Below, in pieces: positions 7,396 through 13,517 of a stretch of 13,691 nt of DNA. The stretch's first letter is position 1. Each line of letters begins with the position of its first letter. Source of the stretch: Prevotella sp. CAG:891 (GTDB taxonomy: Bacteria > Bacteroidota > Bacteroidia > Bacteroidales > Bacteroidaceae); contig FR901737.1 in NCBI GenBank assembly GCA_000437675.1, positions 1 through 13,691 of the forward strand, read 5' to 3'. The notes beneath the pieces were generated by a model. It was not told the DNA's origin and made no database searches. It saw only the letters and a program-made list of their open reading frames with translations. Both the position numbers and the translations under genes were made by a program.

Positions 7396-7442
7396 AGCCC
7401 CGCTCAATCAAGCCCTTAGCTTGACTGAGCGGGGCTTTTTTT
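7396..7442 (+). terminator. Strong rho-independent terminator of the lipoprotein gene
   Basis: AGCCCCGCTCA (7396-7406) pairs perfectly with TGAGCGGGGCT (7426-7436), with an inner CAAGC/GCTTG stem (7409-7413 and 7419-7423), followed by a run of seven T through 7442. It lies 40 nt past the stop codon. Confidence 0.95.
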
Positions 7443-7674
7443 GTGCGCACATTCAGCCGTCAACACGCAGTTGTACGCAACGGCAATGTGGCACACAACT
7501 TTTTGCTACCGCATGAAGAGAATCAGCGCCCAACAATCGCGCAGTCGCGAATGTTAAACGTGTCCCCACCCGAAAGGTAAACCCCTGTTAAAAGCACACC
7601 CCTCAAATCTCCACTTTCTGCAGCCCATCGAAGCGTGCTATGAGGCGCAAACGCAATTTGCTCCGCGATTCTAA

Positions 7675-7758
7675 AAATTAGTTCCGACCTTGTTGAAATT
7701 AGTTCCGACTTTGTTGAAATTAGTTCCGAGCTAGTTCAAATTAGTTCCGAGCTAGTTT
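7675..7758. repeat. Four tandem copies of a 21-bp repeat
   Basis: Units run 7675-7695, 7696-7716, 7717-7737 and 7738-7758. Each begins AAATTAGTTCCGA; the last eight bases vary (CCTTGTTG, CTTTGTTG, GCTAGTTC, GCTAGTTT), so units 1-2 and 3-4 form two subtypes. Copies are contiguous with no spacers. A TAA stop abuts the first unit in the plus frame that would read KLVPTLL, so the array is not part of a plus-strand protein. Inverted repeats TCCGCGATT (7662-7670) and AATCGCGGA (7784-7792) flank it. Confidence 0.93.
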
Positions 7759-8067
7759 GCAAAGTCTTGGAACAAATCCAAATAATCGCGGAATTATTGA
7801 TAATCAGCACTTTTGTGACAACCCTAAAGTTGGTAGGGTGAATCATTGTATCGGTTCAAAAGTCAAGGGAAGACGGTGTTTGTTTTTTTGTTTTTATTAA
7901 ACAAGCTGTTAACAGCCTAATAGTAGAATGGGTGTTGATGGCTTGTATAGGGTGGGTGACGAATGTTGCTCGGTATTTAAATGCATACCGCATAATAATG
8001 GTAAGTTCTACTACTGAAAAGACAACAGGGAAGCCTGCAAACAGACATCCCTGCGATGCGACGTGCC

Positions 8068-8107
8068 GCAGCACACGCTAACTCCTTATGGAGTTGCTGC
8101 AAATATA
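8068..8107 (-). promoter_or_regulatory. Compound hairpin with a minus-strand -7 motif
   Basis: AACTCC-TTAT-GGAGTT (8080-8095) forms a perfect 6-bp hairpin, extended by GCAGC (8068-8072) and GCTGC (8096-8100). Directly beside it the minus strand reads TATATTTG (8107-8100), matching TAnnTTTG. The nearest TTG upstream is 24 bp away, longer than the spacing seen at the other promoters here. A minus-strand transcript from this point would begin with the hairpin. No product was recognised. Confidence 0.3.
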
Positions 8108-8340
8108 GTGATTTGTTTTAAAACGGTATCACAATGGACTTGAAAGATTATATCTACGTGTCTGCTCCTCTTTGTATATATAAAGGTATGTATTCTGTTT
8201 GTCGGCATTCGGTAAGATTGCAGACGCTTTGCGTAGGTGTAATCTGAAAAAATAGAGCCTTGAAACCATGAAGAAAACGCGTGGAAGTAAGGGAGAGGGC
8301 GAAAGTTAGGAAGATTTTACAATTTAGAGCGTGGAAACTA

Positions 8341-8371
8341 TTGGTTGTTACGATAAAAGTTAGTAACTTTG
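8341..8371 (+). promoter_or_regulatory. Promoter of the rpsL-rpsG-fusA-rpsJ unit
   Basis: TTG (8341-8343) precedes TAACTTTG (8364-8371) by 20 bp, matching the Bacteroidetes -33/-7 consensus. The bases after the -7 element, CAGCCCGAAAG, closely resemble those after the rplC promoter. Transcription should start near 8378. Confidence 0.8.
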
Positions 8372-8381
8372 CAGCCCGAAA

Positions 8382-8505
8382 GGTGTAGTGTGTACCTATG
8401 TGTGCGCAAAGCAGTCAGTTAGCCCTGTCTGAGATAGGCAGGGTAGGGTGGTTTTGCGCATGATGAGAAACACACCGGCGTGGCGTTAACGACGCCCATT
8501 TTTCT
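8382..8505 (+). promoter_or_regulatory. Structured rpsL leader RNA
   Basis: The leader of about 170 nt folds as nested stems. GTGTGT (8388-8393) pairs with ACACAC (8470-8475), TGCGCAAA (8403-8410) pairs perfectly with TTTGCGCA (8453-8460), and inside it CCCTGTCT (8423-8430) pairs with AGGCAGGG (8436-8443) around a GAGAT loop with one G-U pair. A separate GGCGT-TAACG-ACGCC hairpin (8482-8496) is followed by CATTTTT and resembles a weak terminator. The arrangement fits an autoregulatory ribosomal protein leader; the ligand is unknown, and I cannot assign it to a named RNA family. Confidence 0.6.
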
Positions 8506-8547
8506 TCAAGTATACAATATATATAATAACAAATAAAAAATACTACA

Positions 8548-8931
8548 ATGCCTACTATTCAACAATTAGTAAGAAAGGGTAGAACGGTAGCAGAGGACAA
8601 GAGTAAGTCACCTGCTTTGGATTCTTGCCCCCAGCGCCGTGGCGTTTGCGTGCGTGTGTATACTACTACGCCTAAGAAGCCTAACTCAGCTATGCGTAAG
8701 GTGGCTCGTGTGCGCCTCACCAACTCTAAGGAAGTGAACTCTTACATCCCTGGTGAAGGTCACAACTTGCAGGAACACAGCATCGTTCTCGTTCGTGGTG
8801 GTCGTGTAAAGGACCTCCCGGGTGTACGTTATCACATCGTTCGCGGTACGCTTGATACTGCCGGTGTTGCTAACCGTACGCAGCGTCGTTCTAAGTACGG
8901 TGCTAAGCGTCCCAAGGCTGCTAAGAAGTAA
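8548..8931 (+). CDS. rpsL: 30S ribosomal protein S12
   Basis: S12 sits in the decoding centre of the small subunit and contributes to tRNA selection. The 127-residue protein carries the family signatures CPQRRGVC, TTTPKKPNSAMRKV, GEGHNLQEHS and GGRVKDLPGVRYH, and aligns end to end with E. coli S12. Lys43 and Lys88 (E. coli Lys42 and Lys87) are wild type, so there is no sign of streptomycin resistance at these positions. Asp89 is the residue that RimO methylthiolates in E. coli. No Shine-Dalgarno sequence precedes the ATG; the upstream bases are A-rich (aataaaaaatactaca), typical of highly expressed Bacteroidetes genes. It is first in its transcription unit, with rpsG 240 bp downstream, a wider gap than in most str operons. 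Confidence 0.99.
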   Translation: MPTIQQLVRKGRTVAEDKSKSPALDSCPQRRGVCVRVYTTTPKKPNSAMRKVARVRLTNSKEVNSYIPGEGHNLQEHSIVLVRGGRVKDLPGVRYHIVRGTLDTAGVANRTQRRSKYGAKRPKAAKK

Positions 8932-8965
8932 TTCCTGAGCCTGCCGACACGGAGGTGAAGGCAAG

Positions 8966-9048
8966 AAAGTGGAAGATTTTAGTCGATTAAGTTTGCAAGA
9001 CTCCTTAATATATATAAGGTGTTTTGACCGCCTTGAATCTTCCACTTT
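8966..9048 (+). promoter_or_regulatory. Large hairpin between rpsL and rpsG
   Basis: AAAGTGGAAGATT (8966-8978) is a perfect 13-bp inverted match to AATCTTCCACTTT (9036-9048). The loop contains a second hairpin CCTTA/TAAGG (9003-9007 and 9015-9019). The right arm ends in TTTTATTTG, so it could act as a partial terminator within the operon. In E. coli the rpsL-rpsG intercistronic region is where S7 represses its own translation; position suggests an analogous role here. A smaller TCCC-GATG-GGGA hairpin follows at 9117-9128. Confidence 0.6.
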
Positions 9049-9171
9049 TATTTGCTTTCGTCGCTCCATTTAAAAAAGAAATTTATTCATTTGGTTTGCA
9101 AAGGGTTGAGTAAATCTCCCGATGGGGAATTGAAGAACTTGATTGCAGCCTAACAAAACCAATTACTCAAA

Positions 9172-9648
9172 ATGAGAAAAGCAAAACCTAAAAAGCGTGT
9201 GATTCTTCCGGATCCCGTTTTCGGAGACCAGAAGGTATCCAAGTTCGTTAACCACCTGATGTACGATGGTAAGAAGACTATTTCTTACGAAATCTTCTAC
9301 AAGGCGCTTGAAATAGTAGGCGAAAAAATGAAGGATCAGGAAAAGAGCGCGCTCGAAATCTGGAAGGCTGCCCTTGATAAGGTAACTCCCCAGGTTGAAG
9401 TTAAGAGCCGTCGTATCGGTGGTGCTACTTTCCAGGTTCCTACGGAAATCCGTCCCGACCGTAAGGAGTCAGTTTCAATGAAGAACCTCATCGGTTTCGC
9501 TCGCAAGCGTGGTGGTAAGACTATGGCCGACAAGCTCGCTGCTGAAATCATGGATGCTTTCAACGAACAGGGTGGTGCCTTTAAGCGTAAGGAAGATATG
9601 CACCGTATGGCCGAGGCTAACCGTGCATTCGCTCACTTCAGATTCTAA
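9172..9648 (+). CDS. rpsG: 30S ribosomal protein S7
   Basis: S7 is a primary binder that nucleates assembly of the 16S rRNA 3' (head) domain and contacts tRNA in the E site. The 158-residue protein has the basic N-terminal arm (MRKAKPKKR), the helix with FVNHLMYDGKK, the strand segment VEVKSRRIGGATFQVPTE and the C-terminal part KREDMHRMAEANRAFAHFRF. Length and sequence are normal for the family, with no unusual residues. It follows rpsL after a 240-bp gap holding a large hairpin and precedes fusA by 24 bp, so S7 and EF-G are surely co-transcribed. In E. coli S7 is the feedback repressor of the str operon; whether it acts so here is inferred. Confidence 0.99.
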   Translation: MRKAKPKKRVILPDPVFGDQKVSKFVNHLMYDGKKTISYEIFYKALEIVGEKMKDQEKSALEIWKAALDKVTPQVEVKSRRIGGATFQVPTEIRPDRKESVSMKNLIGFARKRGGKTMADKLAAEIMDAFNEQGGAFKRKEDMHRMAEANRAFAHFRF

Positions 9649-9672
9649 TCATCTTTAGATAACCATAAAACG

Positions 9673-11793
9673 ATGGCAAAGCAAGACTTACATTTGACCC
9701 GTAATATCGGTATCATGGCTCACATCGATGCCGGTAAGACTACCACTTCAGAGCGTATTCTTTTCTATACGGGTAAGACGCACAAGATTGGCGAAACTCA
9801 CGATGGTTCGGCCACCATGGACTGGATGGCTCAGGAGCAGGAACGTGGTATCACCATTACTTCTGCAGCTACTACTGCCTACTGGACTTGGAATGGCAAA
9901 CAGTACAAGTTTAACCTGATTGACACTCCGGGACACGTAGACTTTACCGCTGAGGTAGAGCGTTCGCTCCGTGTACTCGACGGTGCTGTGGCAACTTACT
10001 GTGCTGTAGGTGGCGTTGAACCTCAGTCTGAAACTGTATGGCGTCAGGCTGACAAGTACAATGTTCCCCGTATCGGTTATGTAAACAAGATGGACCGTTC
10101 GGGTGCTGACTTCTTCGAGGTGGTTCGCCAGATGAAGGATGTACTCGGTGCAACTCCCTGTGTTATCGCAGTGCCCATTGGTGCTGAAGAAAACTTCAAG
10201 GGTATTGTTGACTTGATCAAGATGAAGGCTATCCTGTGGCACGATGAGACCATGGGTGCTGAATACGACGTGGAAGAAATTCCCGCCAACATGAAGGATG
10301 AGTGCGAAGAATGGCGCGGCAAGATGCTCGAAATCGCTGCTGAGCAGGACGAAGCCCTCATGGAAAAATATTTCGAAGATCCCGAAAGCTTGACCGAAGA
10401 AGAGGTTGTAGCTGCTATCCGTAAGGGTACGCTCGCTCTGAACATCGTGCCTATGACTTGTGGTTCTTCGTTCAAGAACAAGGGTGTTCAAACCCTCCTC
10501 GACTACGTTTGTATGTTCCTTCCTTCTCCCCTCGATACGCCTAACATCGTGGGTACGAACCCCGAAACGGGCTTGGAAGAAGACCGCAAGCCGTCTGAGG
10601 ATGACAAGACTTCTGCCCTCGCATTTAAGATTGCTACCGACCCGTATGTAGGTCGTTTGACTTTCTTCCGTGTATACTCGGGTAAGATTGCTGCCGGTTC
10701 TTACATCTACAACGTACGTTCAGGTAAGAAGGAACGTGTATCTCGTTTGTTCCAGATGCACTCTAACCACCAGAACCCCGTTGAAGTTATCGGTGCCGGT
10801 GATATCGGTGCAGGTGTAGGTTTCAAGGATATCCGTACGGGTGATACTCTCTGCGAAGAAGGTGCTCCTATCGTATTGGAATCTATGGACTTCCCCGATC
10901 CCGTTATCGGTATCGCAGTTGAACCTAAGACTCAGAAGGACCTCGACAAGTTGTCACAAGGTTTGGCTAAGTTGGCCGAAGAAGACCCCACCTTCACGGT
11001 TAAGACTGACGAACAGAGCGGTCAGACCGTTATCTCGGGTATGGGTGAGCTTCACCTTGACATCATCATCGACCGTCTGAAGCGTGAGTTCAAGGTTGAA
11101 TGTAACCAGGGTAAGCCCCAGGTGAACTACAAAGAGGCCGTTACGAAGACTGTTAACCTCCGCGAGGTTTACAAGAAGCAGTCGGGTGGTCGCGGTAAGT
11201 TTGCTGATATCATCGTTAACGTAGGTCCTGTAGACGAAGACTTCAAGGAAGGCGGTCTGCAGTTCATCAACAAGGTTACCGGTGGTAACATTCCTAAGGA
11301 ATTCATTCCTTCAGTACAGAAGGGCTTCGAAACGGCTATGAAGAGCGGTGGGCTCGGTGGCTTCCCCCTCGACAGCCTTAAGGTAGAGTTGCTCGATGGT
11401 TCGTTCCACCCCGTTGACTCTGACCAGTTGTCTTTCGAAATCGCTGCCCTCCAGGCTTACAAGAATGCTTGCTCGCAGGCTGGCCCCGTGCTCATGGAGC
11501 CCATGATGAAGCTCGAAGTAGTTACCCCCGAAGAAAACATGGGTGACGTGATCGGTGACTTGAACAAGCGTCGTGGTCAGGTAGAAGGTATGGAGAACGC
11601 CCGTTCGGGTGCCCGTATCGTTAAGGCTACTGTGCCCCTCGCAGAAATGTTCGGTTATGTAACCGCTCTGCGTACCATTACTTCAGGTCGTGCTACCAGC
11701 TCAATGCAGTACGATCACCACGAAGCTGTTTCTTCTAGCATCGCTCGCTCGGTACTCGAAGAAATCAAGGGTCGTGTTGATTTGATCAAGTAA
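9673..11793 (+). CDS. fusA: Translation elongation factor G
   Basis: EF-G is the cytoplasmic GTPase that moves tRNAs and mRNA through the ribosome after peptide bond formation and, with RRF, helps recycle ribosomes. The 706-residue protein shows all GTPase motifs intact: AHIDAGKTT (16-24), RGITI (58-62), DTPGH (84-88) and NKMD (138-141). Domains II-V follow, with the domain IV segment GGRGKFADI and the C-terminal HHEAVSSSIARSVLEEIKGR. Length is normal for Bacteroidetes. Location right after rpsG marks it as the canonical, ribosome-operon copy; Bacteroidetes often carry a second EF-G-like gene elsewhere, which cannot be judged from this window. The usual tuf neighbour is absent and rpsJ follows after 121 bp. 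Confidence 0.99.
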   Translation: MAKQDLHLTRNIGIMAHIDAGKTTTSERILFYTGKTHKIGETHDGSATMDWMAQEQERGITITSAATTAYWTWNGKQYKFNLIDTPGHVDFTAEVERSLRVLDGAVATYCAVGGVEPQSETVWRQADKYNVPRIGYVNKMDRSGADFFEVVRQMKDVLGATPCVIAVPIGAEENFKGIVDLIKMKAILWHDETMGAEYDVEEIPANMKDECEEWRGKMLEIAAEQDEALMEKYFEDPESLTEEEVVAAIRKGTLALNIVPMTCGSSFKNKGVQTLLDYVCMFLPSPLDTPNIVGTNPETGLEEDRKPSEDDKTSALAFKIATDPYVGRLTFFRVYSGKIAAGSYIYNVRSGKKERVSRLFQMHSNHQNPVEVIGAGDIGAGVGFKDIRTGDTLCEEGAPIVLESMDFPDPVIGIAVEPKTQKDLDKLSQGLAKLAEEDPTFTVKTDEQSGQTVISGMGELHLDIIIDRLKREFKVECNQGKPQVNYKEAVTKTVNLREVYKKQSGGRGKFADIIVNVGPVDEDFKEGGLQFINKVTGGNIPKEFIPSVQKGFETAMKSGGLGGFPLDSLKVELLDGSFHPVDSDQLSFEIAALQAYKNACSQAGPVLMEPMMKLEVVTPEENMGDVIGDLNKRRGQVEGMENARSGARIVKATVPLAEMFGYVTALRTITSGRATSSMQYDHHEAVSSSIARSVLEEIKGRVDLIK

Positions 11794-11840
11794 TTGACGG
11801 TTCATCGTAACTGAATTGCTTTAAAATTTTTTTCCTGACG

Positions 11841-11879
11841 AGGCAATGGGATAACGAATGACTCTTATCCCATTCGCCT
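11841..11879 (+). promoter_or_regulatory. Hairpin in front of rpsJ
   Basis: AGGC plus AATGGGATAA (11841-11854) pairs with TTATCCCATT and, after one bulged C, GCCT (11865-11879), giving 14 base pairs around a 10-nt loop. No T-run follows, so it is not an intrinsic terminator. A palindrome CCTTGCAAGG (11877-11886) overlaps the right arm. Position 36 nt before rpsJ makes a translational or processing signal plausible. Confidence 0.6.
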
Positions 11880-11914
11880 TGCAAGGACTTTATACAAAAA
11901 TACTTTATATTACA

Positions 11915-12220
11915 ATGAGTCAGAAAATTCGTATTAAGCTGAAGAGCTTTGATCACAACCTCGTTGAAAAGTCAGCTGAGAAGATTGTGAAGAACGTAAA
12001 GGCTACCGGTGCTGTGGTTAGCGGACCGATTCCCCTCCCCACTCGTAAGCGTATCATCACTGTAAACCGCTCTACCTTCGTTAACAAGAAGAGCCGCGAA
12101 CAGTTTGAGGTTTCTACCTACAAGCGTTTGATTGACATTTACAGCTCAACTGCCAAGACTGTTGACGCACTCATGAAGCTTGAGTTGCCCTGCGGTGTTG
12201 AAGTTGAAATCAAGGTGTAG
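11915..12220 (+). CDS. rpsJ: 30S ribosomal protein S10
   Basis: S10 is part of the small-subunit head and, in E. coli, also the NusE partner of NusB in transcription antitermination. The 101-residue protein matches the family end to end: KIRIKLKSFDHNLVEKSAEKIV, GPIPLPTRKRIITVNRS, FEVSTYKRLIDIYSS and a C-terminal LPCGVEVEIKV. The frame is open 19 codons further upstream (11858), but that extension runs through the hairpin and is not S10-like, so ATG 11915 is the start. It lies 121 bp after fusA and is followed by a strong terminator, making it the last gene of the rpsL unit and separating it from rplC, its usual close partner. Confidence 0.98.
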   Translation: MSQKIRIKLKSFDHNLVEKSAEKIVKNVKATGAVVSGPIPLPTRKRIITVNRSTFVNKKSREQFEVSTYKRLIDIYSSTAKTVDALMKLELPCGVEVEIKV

Positions 12221-12258
12221 TGCTTCATAGCTAAAGCCTATTGATTGATAATTGATAT

Positions 12259-12311
12259 AACAGACACCCTCGCTTCGAGGTTGGCCTTGAGGCAAGGGTT
12301 GTCTGTTTTTT
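12259..12311 (+). terminator. Very strong intrinsic terminator after rpsJ
   Basis: AACAGACA-CCCT (12259-12270) pairs with AGGG-T-TGTCTGTT (12295-12307) with one bulged T. An inner stem of nine pairs (12272-12280 with 12285-12293, two G-U) closes on a TTGG loop. The hairpin is followed by six T (12306-12311) and, two bases later, another T-run. It lies 38 nt past the rpsJ stop. Confidence 0.95.
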
Positions 12312-12703
12312 AATTTTTACCCCTTGTCGCAGTAATTGCAAGCGACGTAAGAGATGAAATGGTATTGATTAGCTGCAGCCATTGTTGCAGCCTGATTGTC
12401 TGTCTTGAGTGGCAGGGATGGAGTAGGGGTTAGTGAATTGCAGTAGTTCTGTAAGTCGATAGTATAGCATTGGCTGTGTGCTTTCCGATGAGCAGGGTTG
12501 AGGAACTTTTGAAGTGCAGATGAAGAATTAGAAATAATGCCGCGATGTGCGCCGTAGGTGTGGTACCGTCCGGTAAAAGTTCAGAATGAAAGCGAAGAGT
12601 TCCTTTTATTCTGTCTGTTTTGACGTGCGTAATTATCAAAACGCTATTTTTAATGTTATAAAAAAATAAATCCTTTAGATTTTAGAAAATACCTTTGTCG
12701 TAC
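12312..12703. other. Non-coding gap between rpsJ and rplC units
   Basis: No supportable gene is present. Visible structures are a GCTGCA/TGCAGC hairpin (12372-12391) and a GTTTTGA/TCAAAAC hairpin (12617-12642) followed by GCTATTTTT, a possible second terminator. A minus-strand frame at 12430-12639 opens from TTG and has no recognisable features. TACCTTTG at 12690-12697 matches the -7 motif but lacks a -33 partner. Confidence 0.6.
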
Positions 12704-12735
12704 TTTTGTAATGTGGCGATAAATGCGTAATTTTG
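12704..12735 (+). promoter_or_regulatory. Promoter of the rplC-rplD unit
   Basis: TTTTG (12704-12708) is followed after 19 bp by TAATTTTG (12728-12735), an exact -7 element. The next bases, CACTCCGAAAG, resemble those after the rpsL promoter (CAGCCCGAAAG). Transcription should start near 12742, giving a leader of about 155 nt. Confidence 0.85.
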
Positions 12736-12761
12736 CACTCCGAAAGTAGGAAACACTTAAG

Positions 12762-12860
12762 AAACCTGCTTTGTATGAGGGAGTTACGACTACTCCAGGT
12801 TAGCAATAACCTTTCCGACCCGGATTCACGATGTGGATAGAGGGCGACGGATTTAGACCC
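12762..12860 (+). promoter_or_regulatory. Structured rplC leader RNA
   Basis: Two adjacent perfect hairpins are visible: GGAGT/ACTCC (12780-12784 and 12792-12796) and AGGTTA-GCAA-TAACCT (12797-12812) with a GNRA-type loop. Further on TCCG/CGGA (12814-12817 and 12848-12851) encloses TTCAC/GTGGA. AACCTG (12763-12768) could instead pair with CAGGTT (12796-12801), which would break the GCAA hairpin, so two exclusive folds are possible. This looks like a regulatory ribosomal protein leader; the ligand is not known. Confidence 0.55.
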
Positions 12861-12896
12861 AATAAACAATTTTTTTTATAATAACATAAGACTGAA

Positions 12897-13514
12897 ATGC
12901 CAGGATTATTAGGAAAAAAAATCGGAATGACATCCGTGTTCAGTGCCGAGGGCCAGAATGTGCCATGCACTGTTATCGAAGTAGGTCCTTGCGTGGTAAC
13001 GCAGATTAAGACCGTCGAGAAAGATGGCTATGCAGCCGTACAGGTTGGTTTCCAGGAAGCTAAGGAAAAGAATACTTCTGCTGCTTTGATGGGCCACTTT
13101 AAGAAGGCTGGTGTTACCCCCAAGCGTCACTTGGCTGAGTTCAAGGGCTTCGACCAGGAATTGAACCTGGGTGATACGCTTACCGTAGAACTTTTCAACG
13201 GTGCAGAATATGTAGACGTTGTAGGTACTTCAAAAGGTAAGGGCTTTCAAGGCGTTGTGAAGCGTCATGGTTTTGGTGGTGTAGGTCAGTCTACTCACGG
13301 TCAGGACGACCGTTTGCGTAAGCCGGGTTCAATCGGTGCTTGTTCGTATCCCGCGAAGGTGTTCAAGGGTATGCGCATGGGTGGCCAGATGGGCGGCGAC
13401 CGCGTGACCACGCAAAACTTGAAAGTGTTAAAGGTAATCCCCGAACACAACCTTCTTTTGATTAAGGGTTCTGTTCCCGGTTGCAAAGGTTCAATCGTAA
13501 TTATTGAGAAATAA
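12897..13514 (+). CDS. rplC: 50S ribosomal protein L3
   Basis: L3 is an early-assembling large-subunit protein that binds 23S rRNA near the peptidyl transferase centre. The 205-residue protein starts with the family MPGLLGKKIGMTSVF and contains GTSKGKGFQGVVKRH, SIGACSYPAKVFKGMRM, and GGQMGGDRVTTQNLKV, where Gln164 corresponds to the glutamine that PrmB methylates in E. coli L3. The end, VPGCKGSIVIIEK, is typical. It begins a new transcription unit with its own promoter and a folded leader, and rplD starts 3 bp after its stop, so L3 and L4 are co-transcribed. No Shine-Dalgarno sequence is evident; the upstream bases are AT-rich. Confidence 0.99.
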   Translation: MPGLLGKKIGMTSVFSAEGQNVPCTVIEVGPCVVTQIKTVEKDGYAAVQVGFQEAKEKNTSAALMGHFKKAGVTPKRHLAEFKGFDQELNLGDTLTVELFNGAEYVDVVGTSKGKGFQGVVKRHGFGGVGQSTHGQDDRLRKPGSIGACSYPAKVFKGMRMGGQMGGDRVTTQNLKVLKVIPEHNLLLIKGSVPGCKGSIVIIEK

Positions 13515-13517
13515 GCA

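Larger units (their letters stand above)
7443..8340. other. Non-coding stretch before the ribosomal cluster
   Basis: No convincing gene was found. Contents are a 4 x 21 bp tandem repeat (7675-7758) between 9-bp inverted repeats, small hairpins at 7821-7839 (ACCCTA/TAGGGT) and 7905-7916 (perfect palindrome GCTGTTAACAGC), a CAGGGA/TCCCTG hairpin at 8026-8053, a compound hairpin at 8068-8100, and an imperfect stem AGATT...AATCT enclosing ACGC/GCGT at 8215-8245. From about 7856 to 8080 both strands are open for over 70 codons, which is unusual but not proof of coding. Confidence 0.6.

Noticed and set aside
7523..7735. A minus-strand frame of about 70 codons that reads SELISTK/SELISTR through the tandem repeats.
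   Set aside because: It has no ATG and no initiation signal, and the repeat copies farther right break the frame with a stop.
7675..7758. CRISPR-like array.
   Set aside because: The repeats are contiguous with no spacers and no cas genes are near.
7821..7865. tRNA-like fragments (AGTTGGTAGGG and GGTTCAAA).
   Set aside because: The distance between the D-loop-like and T-loop-like parts is too short, and no acceptor or anticodon stem can be drawn.
8988..8995. TAAGTTTG, an exact -7 match between rpsL and rpsG.
   Set aside because: No TTG lies 19-21 bp upstream, and it falls in the loop of the intercistronic hairpin.
9748..10491. A 247-codon minus-strand frame opposite fusA.
   Set aside because: It is a mirror of the EF-G coding sequence, which is certain on the plus strand.
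11879..11908. A TTG and TACTTTAT pair upstream of rpsJ as a promoter.
   Set aside because: The -7 element lacks the final G, and transcription would start within a few bases of the ATG.
12430..12639. A 69-codon minus-strand frame between rpsJ and rplC.
   Set aside because: It opens from TTG, its promoter region lacks a -7/-33 pair, and the peptide has no recognisable features.
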